Positions 22,040-33,479 of a stretch of DNA of 64,000 nucleotides are shown here, piece after piece. The translations under genes were made by a program, and so were the position numbers. The notes under the pieces were generated by a model. That model ran no database searches. It was given only the letters and a program-made list of their open reading frames with translations, and was not told the origin of the DNA. The stretch covers positions 27,106,034-27,170,033 of the forward strand of contig OY754979.1 in the NCBI GenBank assembly GCA_963576475.1, read 5' to 3'. How positions within the stretch are numbered: the stretch's first letter is position 1; every line of letters starts with the position of its first letter. The stretch comes from Molanna angustata (taxonomy: Eukaryota > Arthropoda > Insecta > Trichoptera > Molannidae).

Positions 22040-23230
22040 TTTGATTCTAGGTTTTGCCTGTTCGTTTCGCCCAGCAACGTAAGTCACAATATTGTTAATA
22101 ATAACATACAATTCTTTTCATCATTATCATCATCATTTCTGTGTCTTTTTAGATTGTCTTTAGATCTCATAGGTCATCTCTTCATTGATCATTCTCGACG
22201 ATTCTTCGCCAAGAAATCATTCATCATCGTCCATGTATGAATTTGATGTTGTCATTCTTTTCTTTGACTATATAGATTCATTTTTTTGGTGTTGTTACTT
22301 ATTCGTTCTTGTACTTCATCTAGGAGAAAGATAGGCAAAATAAATTAAGTATAAGAATGCTTAAGAACAAAGTGACGAAGATCTGTAGGTATCTAAGAAG
22401 TAAGAAGTGTTATATTTATTTATTTATTTGAGGGACAAATACAGTAAATCATTTTAGACTTTATTAGACAACTGACAAAATGCTAAATGAAAGAGATTTC
22501 AATTAGCATGGGTTTTTTTTTCTTTGTTTATTAATATTAATTTGTTTAATTATAATCAATGACGACTTCGAGTGCTCTGTTTGGGAGCCTATGGATGATA
22601 AACCAATACAAATACAGTCTTATAAAATAAACAGAAATATACAATATAATATGAAAAGAAGACAGACCAATTAGTTTTGTCCACAATTGATGTACATTAA
22701 ATAATCATAGAAGTATGTACCTACAATACAAGAAAAAATAAATTTAAATATACTTAAAATTATTACGTATTCATATATTTCACACATTTGTCATGAAGAA
22801 TCTGGATAATAAAGATAAGTGATCGCAGGACACGAAGAGTGATTTTAATTAAGCCTTTTACGAATGGTAATAATATTATCGAAGAAAACAAATACTTTGT
22901 ACTGGTTGTAACATACCTGTCGAAACAAGTAGTGTTGAGTTTTTTTAACTCATCACTTGCACCGTTATTAGTTTTGAACATAAAATTGCTATAGTTCGAC
23001 CAAGCTTCAATTTCGTGTTACTCATCATAAAAATATGCGACACATTTGACACCCGTCGATATTTTTTATATTTTTATAACGTATTAAATAACATTTTTAT
23101 TTTACACATTATTAAAATGCAAAACATGTCATGTTTACATGTTATTGATCTGTCGATTTTTGCGATGAATCATTCAAAAATCAAGCGTGGAAGGCCTCTA
23201 TATATATACACAGCAATTATTTGTTTATCA
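22040..23230. other. AT-rich DNA, LINE-like 3' ends
   Basis: 22425-22500 and 22590-22660 carry 'gagggacaaatacagtaaa' and 'tacagtcttataaaataaac', phrases that recur at 40850-40900 and look like A-rich LINE 3' ends on the minus strand. The rest is not recognised. Confidence 0.3.
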
Positions 23231-23320
23231 CACCACACTCTACAATTATAACAAGCAAGCAGACTACTGCTGCCCAACTAGGAAACCCTGTTCTAGTGCT
23301 ATCAATTAACGATTTATTTA
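23225..23320 (+). repeat. Interspersed family G, partial copy
   Basis: Contains 'ctgctgcccaactaggaaac' + 'cctgttctagtgctatc'. The same phrase is at 31905-31955 and 38925-38970, in each case preceded by 'atcacaccata' or a close form. An interspersed non-coding family of about 300 bp. Confidence 0.55.
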
Positions 23321-23950
23321 TTTTAATTTTGGCACATTTTACAAAATTAAATAAACAAAAAAAAAATTCAAAGAAAATTACAAATAACAATTACTGGATC
23401 CAAAATTCTGATAATTGTTGCGTTAGCTTTGACGTATTATGCAAGTGATACATGGACATAAAGTCATGAGCGTGAAAACAGAATAAATGTCGCAAATTAA
23501 TGAAATATTATAGATTTTTTGCAGTAAGACAATATTTGACAGCGTATTAAAACAAAAAGAAGCATATTCTGAACAAAAGGAAAAAAAATATACTTGAATG
23601 GTTTGGCTACATGAAACAACGAACGACTTACTGAGTCATTTAAATAACAACGTTTAAAAAAAAACAATATGTAGGGCTGCTCATGACACGGTCTACATAA
23701 TATTGTCTTCATCTTAATAATGTATATATCAGTACTCGATCATGATCTAGTATTTATCTGTATTAAATCATAAAAAATCGTCAATGAATTGTCAAGTATG
23801 AATTGTCATTAATTTTTGTATAAATAAATGCAATTAATTAGTTAACTTTAATCTATTATATTTCTAAAATCTGAATATAATATTAATCAAATTTTTGAGT
23901 AGCACTGTAGCCTGTATATCAAAAAATATGTATGAATTATAAATGAAGCA
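23320..23950. other. No recognised feature
   Basis: Very AT-rich. Short open frames only, with no protein similarity that I can see. Confidence 0.35.
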
Positions 23951-23954
23951 AAAA

Positions 23955-24035
23955 AATGTATGTCAGGATTCAAGAATATGGTAATTGGTTCTCTTTACCC
24001 ACTCCGTGAGGGACATGGGTTGTTGGTAGACTATA
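23955..24035 (+). pseudogene. RTE-type LINE, last residues
   Basis: 'ggttctctttacccactccg' + 'tgagggacatgg' matches the end of the LINE tail at 25228-25275 ('ggttctctctgcctaccccg' + 'tgagggacatgg'). Only the final 20-25 codons and the stop region remain. Confidence 0.5.
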
Positions 24036-24039
24036 TTCA

Positions 24040-24910
24040 GATCATTCTGCAGAACTAGTTCTAAAATATGTATTTTTCTATTTTTTACTATATCTTTTTA
24101 ACCTAGATTCAACTCGTTCTTCAATTGCATATTAAATTTTCTGTTTTCAATCCAGTATTTAGAATCAAGCATGTCAGTTGTCTCATTTTATTTTGCAGCT
24201 ATTTTGTTCTGGTAAGTCTGTTTGTATATTATGTATTTTTTTTATATGAAAGTGTATTTTAAATTAGATGTCTTTGAAATGTAGAACACAACTGTTGTTT
24301 ACTATAACTCTATTCTATATTGTTTTACGGCTATCCACTCGTCTACGAGTGATCCTATTACTATAACTCAATCAATAGGTATATCAAAATTTATCCTTAA
24401 ATATTATCAATTATCTATCAGAATACTCACGTTTATATAATATGTTTTCACTATCCACTTTGAAAGATATTCCGTGTGTAAACAGTATATCAATAATGAA
24501 GTTACTTGAGTGGTGTGTCAGTTTGTGAGCTCTGTGGTCAAACACACAGCCAATCTTCTTCGATTTTATGATGTTTACACGAATGTATACACATATGAAA
24601 ACAAAATTAAAATTCTGATTATTTAGACAGACTCGAAATAATCGACCACATTCCGTCCGCCGCAGCGCTGCGATTCTGGGAATTGAATACGTCACATTAC
24701 AGTTTCCATAGCCTATTCATAGTATCTCTATGTAATGGTGTTTGAACATATTCTGGTGAGTTTAAGGAATCAGTCCAAAACGAGTAAAACTAAAAAACGA
24801 ATCTAGTCTTATACTAACATTATAATTACAATATTTAGTTAGTTGAGTGTTATCTGAAAAAAACATCAGTTTATCATTTTGTTATACAATTGCGAGCGCA
24901 AAAAAATAAA
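24040..24910. other. No recognised feature
   Basis: AT-rich with one slightly GC-rich patch at 24640-24690 ('ccgtccgccgcagcgctgcg'). No convincing exon; the reverse open frame at 24411-24695 has no recognisable similarity. Confidence 0.3.
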
Positions 24911-24912
24911 CG

Positions 24913-25320
24913 ATGTATGACAGGGTCAGAAATGAGGACATAAGGAAAGAATGTAGGATAAAGAAAGATGTTATTAATATAATGAAAGTGAACACATTGA
25001 GATGGTTTGGCCACATGGGGAGAATGAATGAGGAACGCCTGACGAAGAAAATATACATTGCGGACAGGAATGGAATGAGAGTTCGGGGCCGCCCAAGGAA
25101 GGGATGGCACGTCCATGTGAACGGTATTTTGAAAGACGGAAATGTTGGAAGCGTGAACAACAGACGAACATGTATAAGACGATGTATGAATGTTGTCGAG
25201 GCGATGAATGTATGTCAAGATAGAAGTAAGTGGCGTTCGGTTCTCTCTGCCTACCCCGTGAGGGACATGGCGTTATGGTATGTATGTATACAAAAAAATA
25301 AAAAAACGAATGGGTTGTGA
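24913..25320 (+). pseudogene. RTE-type LINE reverse transcriptase C-terminus
   Basis: An open frame of 135 codons with the full C-terminal signature of an RTE-type endonuclease/reverse transcriptase: 'DRVRNEDIRKECRIKKDV', 'LRWFGHMGRMNEERLTKKIY', 'VRGRPRKGWHVHVNGILKDG', 'RRTCIRRCMNVVEAMNVCQD' and 'WRSVLSAYPVRDMAL'. The catalytic polymerase and endonuclease domains are missing (5' truncation). It is the most intact such tail here. It is followed within 40 bp by the dispersed 'gggttgtggcc' motif at 25306. Confidence 0.88.
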
Positions 25321-25675
25321 CCACGCTATTCTCCCCACTAATTTTGCATGGAGAATTTTCAGCATTTTGAAACGAGTTTGTTAAATTATTTATGATTTAA
25401 ATATTTTATTATGAAAACTTGATAATTCTTCAATGCCATTTTATGAAAATTACCTTTTTAGCAATCCGAAAATAAAAATATTAAATTTTAAGTATCTGAG
25501 CTCGGGGTCACTTTAAAATATTTGATAGTTACAAAAAATTAAGAAGCTCTAATCAGATATTCTTCAAAATCTAATGAGATCTAAGTGAGTATTATATTAC
25601 CTATACAAATTAGCAAAATTTCAAAAGAATCGAATCTATAATCTATATAAGTCGATAATCGATAAAGTAAAACAT
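25303..25675 (+). mobile_element. Interspersed family H, partial
   Basis: Starts with 'gaatgggttgtgaccacgct' and shares ordered blocks with 51140-51480: 'ttgttaaattatttatgatt', 'ttcaatgccattttatgaaa', 'tttttagcaat' and 'tcgataaagta'. Other copies are inverted at 59808-60215 and 26465-26780. Non-coding; the far end seen in the other copies ('actcttcactaccccaaggg') is missing here. Confidence 0.6.
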
Positions 25676-25689
25676 ATATATTTTATTTT

Positions 25690-25830
25690 ATTTTATGTAG
25701 CTTCTCGGGTAACTAACAGGTGTTATGTCAAATAATTATTTAACACGCACCCAATAACAAGCAAGTTGTCACATTCTGGAGACTTATGATATTTATCGTC
25801 TCATATTTAGCTCCAAAAATTGTTAATAAG
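25690..25830 (-). mobile_element. SINE-A, headless copy
   Basis: Reads 'gcttctcgggtaactaacag', 'cacgcacccaataacaagca' and 'cacattctggagacttatga': the SINE-A tail and body on the minus strand. The tRNA-like head is missing, so this is a 5'-truncated retrocopy. Confidence 0.7.
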
Positions 25831-26044
25831 ATAAGTGAAATAACGGACATACAGTTGATGAATAATTTGAAATACAAGAAAACAATAGAAACATGGATTA
25901 GAAACAAGGGCATTATATACTGCGGAAACATGATCAAGCTACAATAGTTTAAATTTTTATTTTATAATAGGTATTTTTTATAACAAGTTTTAGTTAAATA
26001 CAAGTTTAATATTTTTTCTGTCAGATATAACGCAAAAAAAAAAA

Positions 26045-26210
26045 ATTCTGCCACCTCGGTACAGGCTCAGCCTAGTGAGGTGGTGTATACCAAAAAATAC
26101 TATAGAAAAATGTTTCATATAACTTATTTAAATTGTACTTTTTTTTAATATTTTTATTGTTTGTATATTGTTATATTTTGTTTGGTTTCAATAATAAAAA
26201 AAAAAATTTA
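26045..26210 (+). mobile_element. Probable LINE 3' end with hairpin
   Basis: A stem formed by 'gccacctc' (26050-26057) and 'gaggtgg' (26078-26084), then AT-rich sequence ending in a short A-run near 26200. A stem-loop followed by an A-rich end fits a LINE 3' untranslated region. Confidence 0.35.
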
Positions 26211-26464
26211 AAACCCTCAATTAGTTACTACATACATACATATCATGATCGATAAATAATATAAACTGTGAGTATTAGTATTGCCGCGGAGTAGATTAGC
26301 CTAATTAAACACATCAACGCATGTTTACATTAACATACATAATCCAATTCATTATCTACCGTTTCGCACATTTCATTATGCTTCCCTTGAGATAATATTA
26401 TTATTTGTTTCATCCACTTTGAAATGTGATGCCGATTACTCATAGAGACACTCCTCAACTTTTT

Positions 26465-26780
26465 CCTTCTCAGCAGTTTTTACTCTTCACTACCCCAAGG
26501 GGATATAGTGGGGAGTTGAATTCGCTATTTTTAAGGTTATTTTTTTTTATTGCAGATTATCAACTAGTATCATGCTGAGATTATATTCTGAAAGATTCAT
26601 CACAAAGTATATCTGTATGTGCTGTGTACTATGTGATATGTACTATGTACGGCGTGTTTATTCTATTTTACCGATTATAGACTAAAGTAGGTACTAATTT
26701 GTATATCTAATACTCGCTTAGACTCCATTAGATTTTGAAGGATATCTGATCAGTGTTTCTCATTTATTTTAACTGTCAAA
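26465..26780 (-). mobile_element. Interspersed family H copy
   Basis: Begins with the hairpin-prone end 'actcttcactaccccaaggg' + 'gatatagtggggag'. It shares 'gattatcaactagtatcatg', 'ggcgtgtttattctatttta' and 'cgattatagactaaagta' with 59808-60215. The distal half is cut short by the LINE fragment at 26785. Confidence 0.6.
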
Positions 26781-26784
26781 TATT

Positions 26785-26970
26785 TCAAAGTGTCATCATC
26801 ATCAGTGGCTCCACAGCCCAGGATGGGCCTTGGCCTCCTCAAGGAATATTCTCCATTGCACCCTATCTATGGCCTTTCCAATTCCACACACCGGCTATCT
26901 GAAGGTCCCTCTCAACTCCATCCACACATCGCAGTTTCGGCCTTCCCACACCCCTTCTTCCCTCCGGACG
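26785..26970 (-). pseudogene. RTE-type LINE tail fragment
   Basis: Minus-strand translation gives 'GRRGVGRPKLRCVDGVERDL', 'IAGVWNWKGH' and 'GGQGPSWAVEP'. This fits the GRPKLRW..GVE.DL...G..NW tail pattern of RTE-type elements, with frame breaks. It abuts family H on the left. Confidence 0.55.
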
Positions 26971-27004
26971 CGTTGTGAGGATTCTTTTTGGTGTCTGGTC
27001 ATCT

Positions 27005-27546
27005 TCCATACGGCGTTACAAAAAGGTTTCTTCGTTACCTCATAGATGGCAATAGTAAGTATAATTCTGTATTATTCAGGTGAAATGTTTATACATTATT
27101 CAAATATATTGAACTTTCAAAAATTACATTGATAAGGGAACTCAATAAAGGCATAATTGGTGAACGTTGTGCAAGCGCATAAAGTGATCACGTAAACCAG
27201 CCGATGGCAGGTCGTAAGCCCTGTAGGTGCCTGAATTCCTGGTTCTTCTATAATATCCCAACTTGGTCTCTATTGAGATGTTACTGTCAATAGTGTCAAT
27301 AAAAATATCACAGCATCCCAATAGAAACTAAGTTGGAATATTAAAAAAGAACCAGGAACTCAAGGCACCTACAAGGCTTACGACCTGTCATCAGCTGGTT
27401 TACGTGATCACTTTATGCGCTTGCTCAACGTTAATAAATTATGATGACAGCCGATGATAGGTCGTAAGCCCTGTAGGTGCCTGAGTTCCTGGTTCTTGTA
27501 TAATATCCCAACTTATCTCTATTGGGATGTTACTGTCAATAAAAAT
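27005..27546. mobile_element. Family F with L-R'-L foldback
   Basis: Starts with 'ggtttcttcgttacctcata', also found at about 52930 and inverted near 33500. From 27162 a ~120-bp arm (containing 'caggtcgtaagccctgtagg') is followed by its inverted copy at 27314-27431 ('cacctacaaggcttacgacc') and again by a direct copy at 27441-27546. A single inverted arm also occurs at 48615-48740. Confidence 0.7.
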
Positions 27547-27549
27547 AAT

Positions 27550-28320
27550 TTCACTCATTAATTTTTCATGCGAAATGCTGCGAACGTGAATGATAATTTT
27601 TTCAATGATTCTATAACATCTTTAATCGAACATAATATTATTGAAACTTTTCAATATTAATTTGATCCGAGTGAACTGTGAACTTTCCACACTCGTACCA
27701 GACACGTCAGTCAGACGCGCATATTCTGGGCAAGCAGTTTAAATGAAAATACCACTCGATGTTTGTATATTTGGTCGTTGGGACTTTTTCTTTTCTGTCG
27801 AATCTAAATATATCCCAATGGCAGACGTAAATATTGATTCACACACTGTCCTATTCCTTTTTGTTTATCAAAACCGTTCTTTGTCAGTTGCGGACCGTCA
27901 GTACGACCTAGTGTATTAAGATACAATATTGGAAAATGTCTAGAAGTTAAAAGAAAATGTCTAGAAGGAAAATGTATAGAACACAAAAATCTATAAACAA
28001 ATCTAAATTACACTATGGCACACATGAAAACATATGTTGGACCAAGAGATATTTCATTTAATGCTCCTCGACTATATTACAGTTTTGCTTCATTTCTTAA
28101 AGACACTCTACAATAACCATAATCTAACATAACAAATACCAATTGATTCAATTGATTAAATAATTCGCATTTAAAATTCCTAATAAAATTATTAACTATC
28201 CTGTATTATGTTTCCCATGCTCTTTGAGTACGTAATACATAAAATATATTGTATGTTCAGATTTGATCTGGAACACATGCGAATCATATGAAATTCATCT
28301 ACACTACACACCTGACGACA
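27550..28320. other. No recognised feature
   Basis: AT-rich with a moderately mixed patch at 27680-27900. No repeat or frame that I recognise. Confidence 0.3.
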
Positions 28321-28740
28321 TTTCTCTGTGACTCTTTGGTTTTGAAATGTTAAATCGCGTCGGGTATTGTTTTGTTGGCATAAATTATGACGGTCATTTT
28401 GGTCTTGGAGGCAAGTTTGGTCCAACCGGCGAAATCAAAACCCTCGCGATTACCCATATGGATATAATTATTATATGGAGTTCTATAATATCTTTAGATG
28501 TCATAGAACTCCATATGATATTTATATCCATAATATGGGTAATCACTGGGGTTTTGATTTCGCAGGTCGGACCAGACTTGCCCCCCCCCCAGATTTATCT
28601 GTTTTGTGTGAGCTATGAATCTGTTTTGATGTTTTTTGAGGTAGGTAGTGGATAATTAGTTATTAGTACAGTACAAGTATCTCGATTGTGTGCCTACCTA
28701 ATGCAAAGCGTGAACTGTCATCAACCAACCAGTTCATATA
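28320..28740 (-). mobile_element. Interspersed family G with insertion
   Basis: 28345-28400 ('aatcgcgtcgggtattgttt' + 'tgttggcat') and 28590-28720 ('gttttgatgttttttgaggt', 'gattgtgtgcctacctaat') match, inverted, the copy at 31990-32160. Between them sits the palindromic element 28410-28582, absent from that copy, so the palindrome was inserted later. Confidence 0.6.
28410..28582. mobile_element. 173-bp palindromic element
   Basis: The left arm (28410-28489) begins 'ggcaagtttggtccaaccgg' and ends 'atatggagttctat'. The right arm (28501-28582) is its near-perfect inverse, ending 'ccagacttgcc', with about 11 bp between. The arms are about 80 bp with scattered mismatches. No coding capacity. Relatives at 33316-33430 and, in reversed phase, at 39983-40140. 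Confidence 0.85.
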
Positions 28741-30285
28741 TCTATTTTCACTGTAAATTTGTAAACTGCTAGCCCAAGAACAGAGTTCCGCAGTACTCTA
28801 CTTGTTTGTTTCATTGTAAGATATGGTGGCCATGCCATGGTGGTATGAACATTTTTTTTAAATATATCATTTAGTGCTGCCAGTTCCCTTATCGTGGTTC
28901 CCTGTCAGTAAGCGTCTAAGAGTAAGCATCTCTGTCCTGGGCAACTTGAAGAAATTCCTCGACTATTCTCATTTCAAGACTATCTAGTCTTACATTATAC
29001 TGTTGAATTACAATATTTAGTTATCCTTTTAGTTATAATAATAAAATTCTTTTATTATGCAAAACAAATCACATCATGTGGCGGACTTATTGCCCGTAGG
29101 CAATTTGTACCAGTCAACCACAGTAGTAAATACAATAGTACGAGCAAGTACAAAAAATACATGTAAGGTACACATGACAAAGAAAACGTAAATAATATAA
29201 AAATGCAAAATTTTATATAAAAAAAAAACATAAATTAAAATAATAATGATAATGTCCAAAATAGGAAACGGATGGGTTGGGAAGGGATGAAGGATAAAGG
29301 AATTATAGGTGTGACGATAAGAAGTGTGACTTCAGAAGCTTCTTAATTGAGTGTTATCTGAAAAAAATACCAGCTTACAATTTGGTGAGGAAAAATAAGG
29401 CAACAACAATAATTGCGAGTGCTAAATAATCTTCATAAATTTCGGTTTCGCAAGAAAACGCAAGATTCAACACAGAACCAACGAGAGAATAGAAATGGAA
29501 AAAAATAAGGCCTGTAAATAAACTAAACTGCAAATATAATTATGAAGACTCAAGACTTTACTTATCAAGTCTACGAAAAAAGTTGTTTTTATTTTGGTTC
29601 GAAATCCTGGTTAAAATATGAATTAATAAGTTTTAATCTAATCTCTATGAACAGTATTAAAAATATAATTGTCATGTAATTTAGTATCTAATATTTTTAT
29701 AAAAACGTGTAATATTTTTTAGAGAACCATTTTTATATTAAAATAAGTTTTACTATCGAAAGCACTCGATGGAATGGAATTCGGTTTCTAAACTATTATT
29801 AGCTGTGTGATCATTTGACAGTCGAAGATTCTTCATCTCTGTTAAAATGTCGAGTTTTTCCTTTGTCGATCGCCTCTATGGATAGTTGAATAGTCTATTC
29901 ACAAAGGCATTCTTCTTTCCCAAGTATTGTCTTTCACTGCTAAGCTACTTCCTGACAGGATCTCTGTTTGAACAACTCTAGCTGAAATTTCCGGCAGTGC
30001 TTCTAAACATTCCATTTTTTCGTCCAAACACAACTTTTCTTTCGACCGACTATTTATCATTATTTGAAGATTCAAAGCGTAAGATTTCATGTTGTTAATC
30101 TTTATCTACCTTTGAAAATTTCGTAGCGTAGTATTAATGCCTTCTCTATTTATTATACATTCACGATTCTTCAATACCCATACAGGTATAACACCCAAAT
30201 CAACTGCAAAAGTAATTAGGAGACCTGCACTGCTTTGATTGTGCACTATCTTTTATCAGAATTCTGAAGCATAACAAATGCTTAC
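28740..30285. other. AT-rich, one LINE-like 3' end
   Basis: 29040-29235 has 'ggcggacttattgcccgtag' + 'gcaatttgt', then A-rich DNA, which resembles a minus-strand LINE 3' end of the type at 34450. The remainder shows no gene or repeat that I recognise. Confidence 0.3.
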
Positions 30286-30287
30286 AA

Positions 30288-30440
30288 AATAATACTCATT
30301 CTGGACGCAGTCCATCCATCTCAGTTTAGGTCTCCCCCTACGCCTCACACTCTCTGGTCTATCGTGAAGGACTCTTTTGGCGGGCAGATGCTCACTCATT
30401 CTTTCCACGTGTCCAAGCCCAACTACATACGTTTAGTTAT
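30288..30440 (-). pseudogene. RTE-type LINE tail fragment
   Basis: Minus strand: 'LGLGHVERMSEHLPAKRVLH', 'DRPESVRRRGRPKLRWMDCV' and 'QNE'. This is the classic GHVERM...GRPKLRW tail motif of RTE-type reverse transcriptases. About 50 residues only. Confidence 0.7.
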
Positions 30441-30879
30441 CATAAAATAACTTGAACCTGTCACGTGGGTGTGCAGATCGCAAATTTGTGAATTTTGCTT
30501 GGTTGTTATGTGTATACCGCTCCCTCTACGGCAAAAAGGCTCACGAAGTTTGACGGCATCTATACCATAGTTTCGTCACTATGGCGGGCACAAATGACCA
30601 AACATACATACACTTTGTTTTATTAATATGATGATTTACTTGAATTCTCACGTCAAATGTTGAGAAACTTCGAGATAGAATGTATAATTAGCACGCCCAT
30701 TAACTTTTCCCTCCCTTTCTTATCCATTTCTCTTCATCCATAGTCCGACTAGTAGAAGATCAAGGAAATATAATGGTTTTAACGGTATACCTACTTGTTA
30801 CAGCATTTTATTTTCTTCAATCTTCGTGCTTTGTCACAGACCAGTCGTCAAATCTGTCTCATGCTGGTGGCGTGACATT

Positions 30880-30945
30880 TTAAAACAAGTGGGTTGTAGC
30901 CAAAACTAAACTCTCCACACCATAGTAAATGTTCATTTTTTTCTT
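30880..30945 (+). repeat. Dispersed terminal motif
   Basis: 'agtgggttgtagccaaaact' + 'aaactctccacaccata': the family motif in the orientation opposite to that at 3148. Confidence 0.55.
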
Positions 30946-31339
30946 CTTGAAAGGTTCTCAATCTCTTAATGTATTTTTTATGAAGTTCGTTTCAATAAGT
31001 TTCTTTAACAATTATAAGATTCACAAAAATATTGTCACGAAACTCATAGTACGCACTTTTTACATGATAGGTACCTGTTGAGAAATTTGAAGTGAAATTG
31101 CATTACTAGCAAGATGAGCATATATGAGACAGTGTATCAATTGTGAAATAAATTTCTTATTTGTATGAGTACGACATAACGAGCATCCAAAAAGTTGGAG
31201 ACTATCCCGTCACTTTAATATAATCACTTTTTGTTGGAAATTATATTTTATTTAAAAGGATTTGATTTCTCGCTGTATGGTATAATATCAGACTGCATTC
31301 AGATCTACAGTACACTAATAATAATCCTTCCGTTCACTG

Positions 31340-31625
31340 ATAGATCATCCTGTTTGATTAACTCTCAGCTCAGATTCCACCCGTGGTCGGCTCACCGCGT
31401 GTTTCCTCATCCCGCCATTGGCGTATCGCGTTTCTAGTTTCATCGTCAAAGGGTCGGTGGGGGTGGGCTGGGGAGGCCCGCTACAGTTTCACTGCCATTC
31501 CACCCCCCTCGTACAACTAACCTATCGCACCACCGACCCCCTTGCAACCCCGGAACGGCGATGGTATTTACCGATACGATAGCGTGCCACGTGTAGTTTA
31601 AGTCGAGGCTCTTTATGATTCTACG
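31340..31625. other. GC-rich island, non-coding
   Basis: A 280-bp patch far richer in GC than its flanks, with 'gggtcggtgggggtgggctg' and 'cccccttgcaaccccggaac' and an E-box-like CACGTG near 31590. Open frames on both strands have no recognisable protein. It may be a regulatory element or unannotated exon; I cannot tell which. Confidence 0.3.
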
Positions 31626-31854
31626 CATTGTTTTTTATAGATATCGTTAGTCGATATATTCATGCATACCATCACGCCAATTCTGGATTTTTTTCTGTTT
31701 GCAAGTAGGTATCGTATTATTTCGGCATCTGACGAAACCATCTTCGGAATTTCACCATCAGTTTTTAACTTCGCTCTTTTCAGCCATCTGCCGCTGCATC
31801 ATCGTCGTTGATTGCCCTGAGTATTATGAGATACCGCAATTCGTAGAGGTATTT

Positions 31855-32160
31855 TATTTTATTTATTATTTTTTATCACACCATATTTTGCAACGAAAGA
31901 AACAAGTAGACTTCTGCTGCCCAACTAGGAACCCTGTTCTAGGGCTAGCGGTTTACAACTTTACAGTGACAATACACTCATGAACTGAGTGATGATAGTT
32001 TCCGCTCTACATACATTAGATAGACACACAATCAAAATAGTTTGTAGGTACTAATAACTTATTAACCGCTACCTCAAAAAACATCAAAACTGATCAATCG
32101 GGTCAAAATACTCGTCATAATATATGTCAACAAAACAATTCCCGACGCAATTTGACATTT
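31855..32160 (+). repeat. Interspersed family G copy
   Basis: 'tatcacaccatattttgcaa', 'ctgctgcccaactaggaacc', 'ctgttctagggctagcggtt' and then a distal part with 'aaaaaacatcaaaactgatc'. It matches 38885-39200 and, inverted, 28320-28740. Non-coding. Confidence 0.6.
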
Positions 32161-32324
32161 CTAAAGCATAGAGTGTAGATGTATTTGCTATGATTCGCAT
32201 GAATGTATCACTCATGTTTTAAAGTTTCTGTTTCTATTTTTCGTCTCTGTTTTATGTTGATGTCTCTTTTTTCTGATTTCTGACGATGACTCTGTTCTGT
32301 TTCTATTGTGAATATTCACTTTTT

Positions 32325-32513
32325 CTGTCATTGTTTTATGCCGATGTCTCTTTTTACTGACATTGTTTTATGCTGAGGCATCTTTTTACTGTCATTGTTT
32401 TATGCCAATATCTCTTTTTACTGTCATTGTTTTATGCCGAGGTCTCTTTTTACTGTCATTGTTTTATGCCGAGGTCTCTTTTTATTGTCATTGTTTTATG
32501 CCGAGGTCTCTTT
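32325..32513 (+). repeat. 32-bp minisatellite, about six copies
   Basis: The unit is 'tgtcattgttttatgccgag' + 'gtctctttttac', with one or two changes per copy. The open frames here (32363-32658) follow from the repeat. Confidence 0.9.
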
Positions 32514-32739
32514 ATTTCTATTTCTTTTTTATACCTATGTTTGTTTTGTGTCTCTTTTTCTGTCTATTTTGTATAAATGTCCCTTTTTTCTGCTAACCGT
32601 GTCGAAATTACATTTTACCCCATACATTTCACTTAACTCTGCCATTATCTGTCAATAATGTAATAACCTCGCTCTAATTATTTCCAAACAATCGTTAGTT
32701 TCAACCCCTAAACAAAATGCGATATTTTGATTGAATTTA

Positions 32740-32945
32740 ACGATCGCCATTTATCGCGCCCCCTCGGTAGAAGAGTTCAACGCACGGCCGGCACTGTTTA
32801 CGTTACTGTATCTCCATTCCTCTCGCACGCATACAGCCTAATTACTACTAACAGAGACGGAAATGTCTGGCTGTGCGCTATCGACCGATAGAGCGAGTGA
32901 ACATCCGATTGACCGAGGTTCAGTGACGCAACAATCGCATTGTTT
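32740..32945. other. Moderately GC-rich unique DNA
   Basis: Contains 'tatcgcgccccctcggtaga', 'cgcacggccggcactgttta' and 'gctatcgaccgatagagcga' (a small palindrome, tatcgaccgata). No open frame of interest. It lies between two minisatellites and could be conserved regulatory DNA. Confidence 0.25.
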
Positions 32946-32959
32946 AATACTTATTAGGG

Positions 32960-33275
32960 GTGGATTTAAATATGGATTTCACTGTTATTTCTGGGTGAAG
33001 TTTTGAATATGTATTTTGCTATTATTTCTGGGTGAAGCTTTGAATATTTATTTCACTGTTATTTCTGGGTGAAGCTTTAAATATGGATTTCACTGTTATT
33101 TCTGGGTGAAACTGTATATGTATAGAGTTCATCGTTATTTCTGGGTGAAGCTTTTAATATGAATTATTCACTGGTATTTTTGAGGGTGAAGCTTTAAATA
33201 TGTATTTCATTGCTATTTCGGAGTGACGCTTTAAAACATGTATTTCGGATTTCACTGTTATTTCTGAGTGGAGTT
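32960..33275 (+). repeat. ~40-bp minisatellite, eight copies
   Basis: The unit contains 'atttcactgttatttctggg' + 'tgaagctttaaatatg'. Copies vary in length from about 36 to 46 bp and diverge towards the right end. Confidence 0.88.
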
Positions 33276-33295
33276 TTTGCTGGCGTACAAGACCG

Positions 33296-33435
33296 ACAGT
33301 CATGGAGACCCGACGTGGGGGGCAAGTTCGATCAAACGGTGGAAAAAAAAACCATCATGACTACCTCATATCATGGATATAATTATTATATGAGTTTTTT
33401 AATATCTCAAGATATTATAGAACTCCATATAAAAA
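33296..33435 (+). mobile_element. Palindromic element, decayed copy
   Basis: Left arm 'gggggcaagttcgatcaaac' to 'ggatataattattatatgag'. The right arm is reduced to 'attatagaactccatat' at 33413-33429. Same family as 28410-28582. Confidence 0.6.
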
Positions 33436-33479
33436 GTAACTCCAAAGTAAGTAACTGATCGTTTGAAAATAAGCTGTTT

